Assembly (NCBI GenBank): GCA_017461825.1
Contig: JAFTXB010000099.1
Location: forward strand, 1 to 7,818
Length of the DNA: 7,818 nucleotides
Reading direction: 5' to 3'
Source: Clostridia bacterium
GTDB lineage: Bacteria > Bacillota > Clostridia > Oscillospirales > CAG-272
Position 1 is the first letter of the stretch, and the number at the start of each line of letters is the position of its first letter. This document shows, piece by piece, positions 1 to 6,034 of the stretch. Under the pieces are notes generated by a model. That model made no database searches, was not told the DNA's origin, and saw only the letters and a list, made by a program, of their open reading frames with translations. The translations under genes were made by a program, and so were the position numbers.

Positions 1-306
1 TATCCGCCCGGTGCGCAGGGTCCTTCCCTGCGCGAGCTGTCGCAAAGCCTTGGCATCAACCCAAACACCATTCAGAAAAGCTACGCCGAGCTTACCCGAC
101 GCGGTGTCATCTGCCCCTCTCCCGGGAGCGGATGCTACGTGGCGCACGATGCGAAGAAAAAATTGAAGGAAAGAGCCCGAAGCCGCATCTTTGAGCTTGA
201 GTCGCTTGCCGCCGAGCTCTATGCCGCGGGGCTTGACGAAACCGAACTGACAGAAGCGGTAAAAGCCGCTTGCAAGAAACCGAAAGAAGGAGGAGACGAC
301 CTATGA
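1..306 (+). CDS. GntR-family transcriptional regulator, YtrA type (5' end cut off by the window)
   Basis: The visible 101 residues begin inside the winged helix-turn-helix, so the start lies upstream of the window. The recognition-helix region reads LRELSQSLGINPNTIQKSYAEL and the wing ends in GVICPSPGSGCYVA; this closely matches the DNA-binding domain of short GntR regulators of the YtrA subfamily. After the wing come only about 60 residues, charged and helix-prone (KKKLKERARSRIFELESLAAEL). That is the short dimerisation tail typical of YtrA proteins, not a FadR- or UTRA-type ligand domain. The TGA stop at 304-306 overlaps the ATG of the next gene, an ABC ATPase, which indicates one transcript and translational coupling. 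Inference: it represses its own operon, as YtrA does in Bacillus, and is relieved by an envelope-related signal. The inducer cannot be read from the sequence. Confidence 0.93.
   Translation, partial: YPPGAQGPSLRELSQSLGINPNTIQKSYAELTRRGVICPSPGSGCYVAHDAKKKLKERARSRIFELESLAAELYAAGLDETELTEAVKAACKKPKEGGDDL
287..294 (+). promoter_or_regulatory. Ribosome binding site that fixes the ABC ATPase start
   Basis: AAGGAGGA ends 8 bases before the ATG at 303. The only earlier in-frame ATG, at 270, lies upstream of this site and would add eleven mostly charged residues overlapping the repressor, so 303 is preferred. Confidence 0.85.
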
Positions 307-1235
307 TCCACGCAGAAAACGTTACCATGCATTTTCAAACCGCAAGCATGAAGGAGCCCTTCGTGGCGCTTGATCACCTTTCGTGCAGCATCCCCTCGGG
401 ATGCATCTACGGGTTGGTGGGCGCCAACGGCTCGGGCAAATCCACGCTGATGCGCCTCATTTCGGGTGTCTACCGCCAAAAGAGCGGCAGCATCACGATC
501 GACGGTGAAGAGATCTGGGAAAATCCCGCCGCCAAAGCCCGTGTGGTCTATATTCCCGACGAACTCTATTTCCTGCCGCAATCAAATTTACACAAAATGG
601 CACAGTTTTACCGCTCGGTCTACCCGTCCTTTTCGATGGAGCGCTTTGAACAGCTTGTCAAAAGCTTTGGGCTTGACAAGCACGCCTCGCTCAACGCCTT
701 TTCCAAGGGCATGAAGCGGCAGGCGGCAACGATCCTGGGGCTTTCCACCATGGCGGAATACCTTTTGTTTGACGAGACCTTTGACGGGCTTGACCCCGTG
801 ATGCGCAGGCTGGTGAAAAAGATGATCTACAACGACATTCTCGAGCGCGGCACCACGGCGATCATCACCTCACACTCTCTGCGCGAGTTGGAGGACACCT
901 GCGATCAGCTTGCCCTGCTCCACCGGGGCGGCATCGTTTTTGAATCCGACGTCGAGCGCCTCAAAACCTCGCTCTACAAGGCGCAAGTCGCCTTTGACAC
1001 GCCCTTTACAAAGGAAAAATTTGAAGGGCTTGACCTGCTCTCCTACGATCAGCTTGGCAGCGTTGCCACCATGATCCTGCGCGGCGACCGCGAGGAAAAC
1101 GAACGGATGCTCCGCGCGCTCGATCCCATTTTGTGCGAATTTTTGCCTCTGAATTTAGAGGAGGTCTTTATCTACGAGACCGAGGCGTTGGGCTACAAAT
1201 TTGAAGAAGAAGCAACGGGAGGTGACCGCAAATGA
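303..1235 (+). CDS. ABC transporter ATP-binding protein (YtrB-like, GntR-linked)
   Basis: A 310-residue cytoplasmic ATPase that would power the membrane protein encoded next. Numbered from the ATG at 303, the Walker A motif is GANGSGKS at 40-47, Walker B is YLLFDE at 153-158, the D-loop GLDP is at 162-165 and the switch histidine is H191 (TSHS). The signature motif is degenerate: FSKGM at 133-137 instead of LSGGQ. The Q-loop position reads YIPDE at 83-87, with no glutamine in the usual place. Both deviations recur in ATPases of GntR/YtrA-linked ABC systems, so they do not imply inactivity. About 100 residues follow the nucleotide-binding domain, as is common in ABC-2 type exporters. The start is set by AAGGAGGA at 287-294. 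The gene overlaps the upstream repressor by 4 bases (ATGA) and the downstream permease in the same way. The transported substrate is unknown; export is more likely than import because no binding protein is present. Confidence 0.93.
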   Translation: MIHAENVTMHFQTASMKEPFVALDHLSCSIPSGCIYGLVGANGSGKSTLMRLISGVYRQKSGSITIDGEEIWENPAAKARVVYIPDELYFLPQSNLHKMAQFYRSVYPSFSMERFEQLVKSFGLDKHASLNAFSKGMKRQAATILGLSTMAEYLLFDETFDGLDPVMRRLVKKMIYNDILERGTTAIITSHSLRELEDTCDQLALLHRGGIVFESDVERLKTSLYKAQVAFDTPFTKEKFEGLDLLSYDQLGSVATMILRGDREENERMLRALDPILCEFLPLNLEEVFIYETEALGYKFEEEATGGDRK

Positions 1236-3031
1236 AGGCAAATACACGTTTTTTCAATACACGCCTTTACGTGGAAGGGCTAAAACGCCTACGCGTGCTT
1301 GGCATCGGACTTTTGGTGCTGGTGCTGATCGCGTCGGTGCTCGTTCCTACCGTGCATTGGATCCTCGAGGCCGACTACGATCCCAACCTCAACCGTGCGC
1401 CGCACGTCTTGGATCAGGATGAAAGCTACATCCTCTGCATCCCAATCCTCGTCTTTTCGGCAACCACGCCCATTTTCTTCCTGGTGCTCTTTTCCTATCT
1501 GTTTAAAAGACGGGAGTCCGACTTTTTCCATTCGATCCCCTACACGCGCACCTGCGTTTACACAAGCTTTGTTGCGGCGGCGCTGACGTGGATCGTTGGC
1601 ATTACGGTAATCTCTGCCACCGCCGCAGGGCTTATCTGGGCAATCAGTCCCTACGCCGTCTTTGCCGTATCCGATCTTGTTGTGCTCGTGTTGATCTCGC
1701 TTGCCGCATCGGTCTACATTTGCGGCTTTATGATGCTGGCGATCACACTTTGCGGCAACCTCACCACCGTTCTGCTCAATTTCACGCTCTTTTCGCTCCT
1801 GCCGAGAGCCATCGCCGTTATGCTGGGGCTTATTCTCTCGGATCGGATATTCCTGATCGACGTCTATGAGTTCTTTGGGGGATTTTTCGACTTCAATTGG
1901 TGGCTCCCCGCGCAAATATGCTGTTATGAAAGCAGTATTTCGGATATGCTCCCCACAGTTGCCGCGCTTTCGGCAGGACTTGGAGCGCTCCTCTTGGCGC
2001 TTTCGGGTTATCTCTACCACAAGCGCCCAAGCCAAATGGCGGGAAACGCCGCACAAGGCCCACGGGCACAGCATTGGCTGCGTTGCCTGTTTACCCTCCC
2101 CTTTGCTTTGAGCCTTGTCACCTATATCCTCATTGATTTTCCGCACCCCGAGTTCGTCATCGTGCTGGTGCTCGCCATCGTCATTCTCGTGGTTTATTTC
2201 CTCTACGAGCTGATCACCACCAAGAGCTTTCGCTGTCTGCTCCGCGCAACGCCGTGGCTGTCGGTGGTGCTGGCAGGGTGCATCCTCTTTACGGGCTGCT
2301 ATTTTGCGATTTTCGCAGGCATCGTCTACCCGAAAACCGATGCGGACGAGATCGAATCGGTGTCCTCGGTCTTAACCCCCCTATACTTTGCCCCCGTTGA
2401 TTATGAAAGCTACGAATATAAGCGTTTTGAAGCCTGCCGCTTTGAGGACGAGGAGCTCCGCGAGCTGGTTGCCACGGGACTGCTCAACGCGCAGCTTAAA
2501 ACACGCGGTCAATCGCCGTACGATCCAAAGGATAAGACCTACTTCATTGATCTGAATATCCATTTGAAAAACGGACGGACGATCGACCGTAACATCCTTT
2601 TGAGCCAATCCGAGTTTAACGATCTCAGCGAGATCCTTCAATATCATGAAAAAACGCAGGAGGCCCTTTATACGATGCCTCCCGCGGAAAGTGTTGATGA
2701 CATCACAGTCAGTTCTTATCATGGATTGTCGCCCCTAAACGATCAACAAAAACAAGAGTTCGTAACGATCTTCCGACGGGAATACGCGGCGGCATCGACC
2801 GAGCAAAAAAGCCGTGCGCTGAAGGGTGCCGATACCTATGAAGAGCGCCAAGGCAATTTCGTGCTGACGCTCTATGGCGAGATCGACGGAGAAAGCTATT
2901 ACTCCCGGTATTTCATCACGCAGGAGTTCCCCGAATCCCACGCATTTTTGAAGCAATACGAGAGCTACGAACCAAAATACGAATACGACTTCGACGGAAT
3001 TCCGCTTTCGGAAACGACGGTCAAGGAATAA
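1232..3031 (+). CDS. ABC-2-like permease with large C-terminal non-membrane domain
   Basis: A 599-residue membrane protein, presumably the transmembrane partner of the preceding ATPase. Hydrophobic segments are visible at about 22-42, 68-91, 110-137, 146-172, 176-202, 240-260, 284-301, 307-327 and 342-366, giving eight to ten helices. Between helices 2 and 3 lies KRRESDFFHSIPYTR (92-106), resembling the conserved loop with a 'fhSlP.tR' core seen in clostridial YtrA-operon permeases; it probably contacts the ATPase. From about residue 370 to the end (some 230 residues) the chain is polar, rich in Tyr, Glu and Asp, and has no further helix. It is probably extracytoplasmic and could sense or handle substrate at the surface. 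The start is supported by GGGAGGTGA at 1217-1225 and by the ATGA overlap with the ATPase stop. It is larger than a minimal ABC-2 permease. Only one permease gene follows the ATPase, so the transporter could be a homodimer. The substrate is unknown. Confidence 0.85.
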   Translation: MKANTRFFNTRLYVEGLKRLRVLGIGLLVLVLIASVLVPTVHWILEADYDPNLNRAPHVLDQDESYILCIPILVFSATTPIFFLVLFSYLFKRRESDFFHSIPYTRTCVYTSFVAAALTWIVGITVISATAAGLIWAISPYAVFAVSDLVVLVLISLAASVYICGFMMLAITLCGNLTTVLLNFTLFSLLPRAIAVMLGLILSDRIFLIDVYEFFGGFFDFNWWLPAQICCYESSISDMLPTVAALSAGLGALLLALSGYLYHKRPSQMAGNAAQGPRAQHWLRCLFTLPFALSLVTYILIDFPHPEFVIVLVLAIVILVVYFLYELITTKSFRCLLRATPWLSVVLAGCILFTGCYFAIFAGIVYPKTDADEIESVSSVLTPLYFAPVDYESYEYKRFEACRFEDEELRELVATGLLNAQLKTRGQSPYDPKDKTYFIDLNIHLKNGRTIDRNILLSQSEFNDLSEILQYHEKTQEALYTMPPAESVDDITVSSYHGLSPLNDQQKQEFVTIFRREYAAASTEQKSRALKGADTYEERQGNFVLTLYGEIDGESYYSRYFITQEFPESHAFLKQYESYEPKYEYDFDGIPLSETTVKE

Positions 3032-3052
3032 TAAACACATATCCACTAAAAA

Positions 3053-3089
3053 TGGGGCTGTTGCAAATACAAGCTTTGCAACAGCCCCA
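3053..3089 (-). terminator. Intrinsic terminator of glmS (convergent junction)
   Basis: A perfect 15-bp inverted repeat, TGGGGCTGTTGCAAA at 3053-3067 and its complement at 3075-3089, encloses a 7-base loop. Read on the minus strand, the hairpin begins 20 bases beyond the glmS stop and is followed by ATTTTTAG, a proper T-tract. Read on the plus strand it is followed by AAAAGCATT, with no T-tract. It should therefore terminate glmS efficiently and act for the permease transcript only as a 3' end stabiliser or weak terminator. No other terminator is visible in the 78 bases between the convergent genes. Confidence 0.9.
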
Positions 3090-3109
3090 AAAGCATTATC
3101 CCGTATATC

Positions 3110-4939
3110 TCACTCCACCGTCACCGATTTTGCAAGATTTCTTGGGCGGTCAACGTCCAGATCCAATCGGTCGGCAGTCTCATACGCCAGCATCTGCACG
3201 GCAGTCATCGCGGCAAACAAGCTCGCCGCAGTCGATTTTGTAGGCAGATAGATCACCTCATCCGCCGAGGTTTCGGGATTTGGCGCATCTTCCCGACAAA
3301 GCATGATCACATATGCCCCGCGGCTCCGCACTTCACGCACATTGCTTTCGGTCTTGTCGTAAAGAGCCGCCTCGGTCGTAATGGCGATCACAGGAGTTCC
3401 TTCCTCAATCAGTGAAATTGTTCCGTGCTTCAGCTCTCCCGCAGCATATGCCTCACAATGGATATAGGAAATCTCTTTCAGCTTCAAAGCACCCTCCTGC
3501 GACATAGCATAGTCAAGCCCACGCCCGATATAAAAAATGTGCTCACGTGCCGCCAAACGCGCAGACATCTGCCGCAGTTCCTCGGAACGCTCCAACATGT
3601 CAAGTACAGCCTTGGGAGCGTCCTCTGCAATACTCCGCGCCAAATCCCGCGCTTCCGTGTCATCGATTCTTCCCGTTGCGTGTGCAATCGCCGCCGCCAT
3701 CATATACAAAACAGAGACCTGCGTACAGTAGCCCTTTGTGGTCGCCACAGCAATCTCGGGTCCCGCATAGGTATAAACACATCTGTCCGCCTCACGCGCA
3801 ATGGTAGTTCCAACCGCGTTAACGATCGAAACCGTGGGAAGTCCCGACTCTTTTGCGTAACGCAACGCAGCCAAGGTATCCGCCGTCTCGCCCGATTGCG
3901 AAATGACAACCACCAGCGTACCGTCAACCGCAAGCGGCGGGTGATAGCGAAATTCCGACGCGATATAGGACGACGTAGGCACGCCTGCAATTTCTTCAAG
4001 CAACCTACCTCCCACAAGCCCCGCATGCATTGCCGAGCCGCACGCCACGATCTGAATATTTTTCACCTGCCGCCAAAAGTCCGCTGTGATGCCGTCCGCC
4101 GAGAAATTCGGCAAGCCGTCCACAATGCGAGGTGAAACAGACTTCATGATCGCTTCGGGCTGTTCAAAAATTTCTTTCAGCATAAAATGCTTAAAGCCAC
4201 CCTTTTGCGCCGATTCGGGAGTCATGGCGGTGATACTCCAATCGGGCACCTTGGGATTTTCATCGGAACCGTACAGCACAGCAGAAGTGGGGGTCAAATG
4301 TGCAAGCTGTCCTTCTTCCAAGCAGTAATACTCTTTAGTAAATGGCAACAAAGCCGTCATATCCGATGCGAGATAATAGCCGTCCTGCCCCTTCGCAAGG
4401 ATCAAGGGACTGCCCGTGCGCACAGCCCAAACCTCCCCGGGAAACTCGTCAAACAAAATGCCAAAAGCATACGAGCCCTTCATTTTTGCTGTTGCTTGAC
4501 GGATCGCCGTCATGGGATCCCCCGTCTCAGCATAGCAATCGTTCAGTACAGCGGCTGCAACCTCGGTGTCGGTCTCGGAGAGGAATGTTACCTCTTTTTT
4601 CATCATTTCTTCCTTGAGCACCTTGTAATTTTCAATGATCCCATTGTGCACCAATACCACACGCCCCGCACGGTGCGGATGCGCGTTGACATCCGAGGGA
4701 CCTCCATGTGTCGCCCAGCGAGTGTGTCCAATCGCACAGGTACAGTTTTCAATGGGATTCCGTTCCAATTTTTCTTCCAAAGAACCAATGCGGCCACGGC
4801 ACTTCACCGTTGTAACTCCATCCGATGTCCGTGCCGCAATTCCAACCGAATCGTAGCCGCGGTATTCAAGAACCTCCAACCCTTTTGTGATCTTGGGAAC
4901 GGCATTCGCGCTCCCCGTATATCCGATAATTCCACACAT
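3110..4939 (-). CDS. glmS: Glutamine--fructose-6-phosphate aminotransferase (isomerizing)
   Basis: This enzyme converts fructose-6-P and glutamine to glucosamine-6-P and glutamate, the first committed step to UDP-GlcNAc and peptidoglycan. The chosen start gives 609 residues, the same length as the E. coli enzyme, and begins MCGIIGYTG; after Met removal Cys becomes the N-terminal nucleophile. The glutaminase domain (about 1-230) shows HTRWATHG at 72-79 and VHNGIIEN at 97-104. The first SIS domain (about 285-425) carries SQSGET at 347-352. The second (about 455-600) carries KLKEISYIH (486-494) and GELKHG (501-506). Removing Met places Glu488, His504 and Lys603 exactly at the known isomerase residues. 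The C-terminus PRNLAKSVTVE is canonical. The reading frame stays open for 31 codons upstream, but those codons lie in structured leader RNA and would bury the catalytic Cys. A modest AAGG site (4950-4953) lies 10 bases before the ATG. It is last in an operon with glmM and a beta-helix acyltransferase, and is preceded by a glmS ribozyme. Confidence 0.98.
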   Translation of the reverse strand: MCGIIGYTGSANAVPKITKGLEVLEYRGYDSVGIAARTSDGVTTVKCRGRIGSLEEKLERNPIENCTCAIGHTRWATHGGPSDVNAHPHRAGRVVLVHNGIIENYKVLKEEMMKKEVTFLSETDTEVAAAVLNDCYAETGDPMTAIRQATAKMKGSYAFGILFDEFPGEVWAVRTGSPLILAKGQDGYYLASDMTALLPFTKEYYCLEEGQLAHLTPTSAVLYGSDENPKVPDWSITAMTPESAQKGGFKHFMLKEIFEQPEAIMKSVSPRIVDGLPNFSADGITADFWRQVKNIQIVACGSAMHAGLVGGRLLEEIAGVPTSSYIASEFRYHPPLAVDGTLVVVISQSGETADTLAALRYAKESGLPTVSIVNAVGTTIAREADRCVYTYAGPEIAVATTKGYCTQVSVLYMMAAAIAHATGRIDDTEARDLARSIAEDAPKAVLDMLERSEELRQMSARLAAREHIFYIGRGLDYAMSQEGALKLKEISYIHCEAYAAGELKHGTISLIEEGTPVIAITTEAALYDKTESNVREVRSRGAYVIMLCREDAPNPETSADEVIYLPTKSTAASLFAAMTAVQMLAYETADRLDLDVDRPRNLAKSVTVE

Positions 4940-4955
4940 AATATCAATACCTTGT

Positions 4956-5007
4956 CGGGCAAAAATAGGTATAGCAAAAAAACGTCGCCAAAAACCGACT
5001 TTGCCCG
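4956..5007 (-). promoter_or_regulatory. Leader stem-loop just upstream of the glmS ribosome binding site
   Basis: CGGGCAAA (5007-5000 on the minus strand) can pair with TTTGCCCG (4963-4956), which ends two bases before the AAGG ribosome binding site. Inside it sits a second possible hairpin, GTCG/CGAC (4999-4996 with 4987-4984), followed after one base by seven T residues (4982-4976). GCAAA (5004-5000) could also pair with TTTGC (4978-4974), so the two pairings exclude each other. The pairing potential is seen directly. A role in attenuation or in access to the ribosome binding site is inference. Confidence 0.4.
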
Positions 5008-5015
5008 TTCCTTTT

Positions 5016-5029
5016 CTCAAAATTTTGAG
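5016..5029. repeat. 14-bp perfect palindrome in the glmS leader
   Basis: CTCAAAATTTTGAG is perfectly self-complementary. In RNA it can form only a short A/U-rich hairpin. It lies between the terminator-like hairpin (5043-5072) and the stem-loop next to the ribosome binding site. No function can be assigned. Confidence 0.5.
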
Positions 5030-5036
5030 CACAGCG

Positions 5037-5072
5037 AAAAGGCCTACCCGAAAAACACATTTTTTCGGTAGG
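5037..5072 (-). terminator. Terminator-like hairpin between the ribozyme and glmS
   Basis: On the minus strand CCTACCGAAAAA (5072-5061) pairs with TTTTTCGGGTAGG (5055-5043), giving 12 base pairs with one bulged G and a 5-base loop. The RNA then continues CC and four U residues (5040-5037). The stem is strong but the U-run is short, so it is either a weak intrinsic terminator or a structural or processing element. It lies about 30 bases downstream of the ribozyme and 100 bases upstream of the glmS start, so termination here would cut glmS expression independently of cleavage. I see no obvious competing antiterminator within the ribozyme. Confidence 0.5.
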
Positions 5073-5100
5073 GCAATCGTATGCCGTTAACAGTGAGATC

Positions 5101-5244
5101 GGCAGGAATTGTTTTGCGGTCACCCGCATATTTGACCTGTTTGTAACGGTGTCTCAGGCACCGGAGAAGTATCCGCCGAATTTTCGATGACTTCTCTCCT
5201 CGTTAACCGTTTCCATATCACGCACAAGGAAACGGTCTGGCGCT
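5101..5244 (-). ncRNA. glmS ribozyme / glucosamine-6-phosphate riboswitch
   Basis: This self-cleaving RNA uses glucosamine-6-P as cofactor and lowers glmS expression when product is plentiful. Reading down the minus strand: the cleavage-site core AGCGCC is at 5244-5239, and cutting is expected between A5244 and G5243 as in the Bacillus ribozyme. A 9-bp P1 follows (ACCGTTTCC 5236-5228 with GGAAACGGT 5214-5206). The invariant AACGAGG is at 5204-5198 and ATCGAAAATTCGGCGGAT at 5188-5171, flanked by GAGAAGT/ACTTCTC (5196-5190 with 5170-5164). P3 is GGTG/CACC (5162-5159 with 5151-5148). A GTGA-capped hairpin TGCGG/CCGCA (5128-5124 with 5119-5115) corresponds to P4 and is closed by CAGG/CCTG (5139-5136 with 5106-5103). 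Order, spacing and conserved segments match the known class. The exact 3' boundary is approximate. It lies 63 bases beyond the stop of the acyltransferase gene and about 160 bases before the glmS ATG. Confidence 0.96.
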
Positions 5245-5306
5245 ATCTTTTCCCTGATTTTCGGGAGGTTTCTGTTTTCGCTGCCATGATTTGAGGCGTT
5301 TACGTG

Positions 5307-5993
5307 TTACTTTTGCACCTTTAAAACGATGCTTTCACGCGATTTGTAAATACTGTTCTCGGGTACAAATCCACGCACCGAGGACAGCGGATAGACGTTG
5401 CTGTGCCTTCCTATAACCGTGCCGGGGTTGAGGACACTGTTGCATCCCACTTCGACAAAGTCACCGAGCATCGCACCGAACTTTTTGCGCCCGGTCGCAA
5501 TCTTTTCTCCTTCAAGATCAACTGTAACAAGGCTTTTGTCGCTTTTGACATTGGAGGTCACAGCCCCCGCACCCATGTGAGATTTGTAGCCAAGAATCGA
5601 ATCTCCCACATAATTATAATGCGGAACCTGCACACCGTCAAACAGAATGCAGTTTTTCAGCTCAACCGAGTTTCCAACCACAGCATCGGCACCCACAATG
5701 GCAGAGCCGCGGATAAAGGCGCAATGCCTGATCTCAGCGCCGCCGCAAATGATGCATGGCCCGCCTATAAACGCAGTGGGAGCCACCGTTGCGGTCTTTG
5801 CAACCCATATATCCTCACCCAGCATATCGTACTCCTCTGCCGAGAGCGTCTTGCCGAGCTCACAGATAAAATCCGAAATCCCGGCAAGTGCTTCCCAAGG
5901 GTAGTCAAAGCGTGCAAGATACGGGTATGCTACCGAATGTTCGGGATGGCGGTAGAGTGCCGTACTCTTCAATTCTTCTTTTGTGTGTTTCAT
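5307..5993 (-). CDS. Left-handed beta-helix acyltransferase, GlmU C-terminal-like (possible GlcN-1-P N-acetyltransferase)
   Basis: A 228-residue protein. After about 60 helical residues comes a hexapeptide-repeat region (about 62-206) typical of left-handed beta-helix transferases (IWVAKT, ATVAPT, AFIGGP, AIVGAD, GTVIGR). The central segment PHYNYVGDSILG...GAGAVTSNVK places His125, Tyr128 and Asn148 with the same spacing as His363, Tyr366 and Asn386 of E. coli GlmU, whose C-terminal domain acetylates glucosamine-1-P; Lys153 lies one position off the GlmU lysine. The segment from RKKFGAMLGD to LNPGTVIG resembles the C-terminal helix of archaeal nucleotidyltransferase/acetyltransferases. Relatives are often labelled 'UDP-GlcNAc pyrophosphorylase', but there is no N-terminal nucleotidyltransferase domain, so uridylylation is not expected. 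AAAGGAA at 6007-6001 sets the start 7 bases on; the same frame extends to 6083 but would overlap the end of glmM. The position between glmM and glmS supports an amino-sugar role. Acetyl transfer is inference. Confidence 0.85.
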   Translation of the reverse strand: MKHTKEELKSTALYRHPEHSVAYPYLARFDYPWEALAGISDFICELGKTLSAEEYDMLGEDIWVAKTATVAPTAFIGGPCIICGGAEIRHCAFIRGSAIVGADAVVGNSVELKNCILFDGVQVPHYNYVGDSILGYKSHMGAGAVTSNVKSDKSLVTVDLEGEKIATGRKKFGAMLGDFVEVGCNSVLNPGTVIGRHSNVYPLSSVRGFVPENSIYKSRESIVLKVQK

Positions 5994-6000
5994 GCGTTGT

Positions 6001-6007
6001 TTCCTTT
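6001..6007 (-). promoter_or_regulatory. Ribosome binding site that fixes the beta-helix acyltransferase start
   Basis: On the minus strand AAAGGAA ends 7 bases before the ATG at 5993. The gap to the glmM stop is 41 bases and contains no terminator, consistent with cotranscription. Confidence 0.75.
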
Positions 6008-6034
6008 GTTTGGAATCGTTTTTTAGATTTTGAC

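Noticed and set aside
270..1235. ABC ATPase starting at 270
   Set aside because: The ATG at 303 has an AAGGAGGA site 8 bases upstream and an ATGA overlap with the repressor stop. The upstream start has no comparable site.
1289..2146. 285-residue open frame opposite the permease gene
   Set aside because: It is a shadow of the permease: highly charged, low in hydrophobic core, without a ribosome binding site, and opposite a frame with clear membrane segments and coupling.
3110..5032. glmS with a 31-residue N-terminal extension starting at 5032
   Set aside because: The extension would bury the catalytic Cys, which must be the N-terminal residue after Met removal. It runs through leader hairpins, and the 4939 start gives 609 residues with the known active-site numbering.
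4187..5071. 294-residue plus-strand open frame opposite glmS and its leader
   Set aside because: It lies antisense to highly conserved glmS codons and runs on into leader hairpin sequence. It is rich in Arg, His and Cys without family motifs and has no convincing ribosome binding site.
5245..5400. A separate promoter for glmS just upstream of the ribozyme
   Set aside because: I found no -35/-10 pair with acceptable spacing on the minus strand in the intergenic part or the end of the preceding gene. A weak promoter cannot be excluded.
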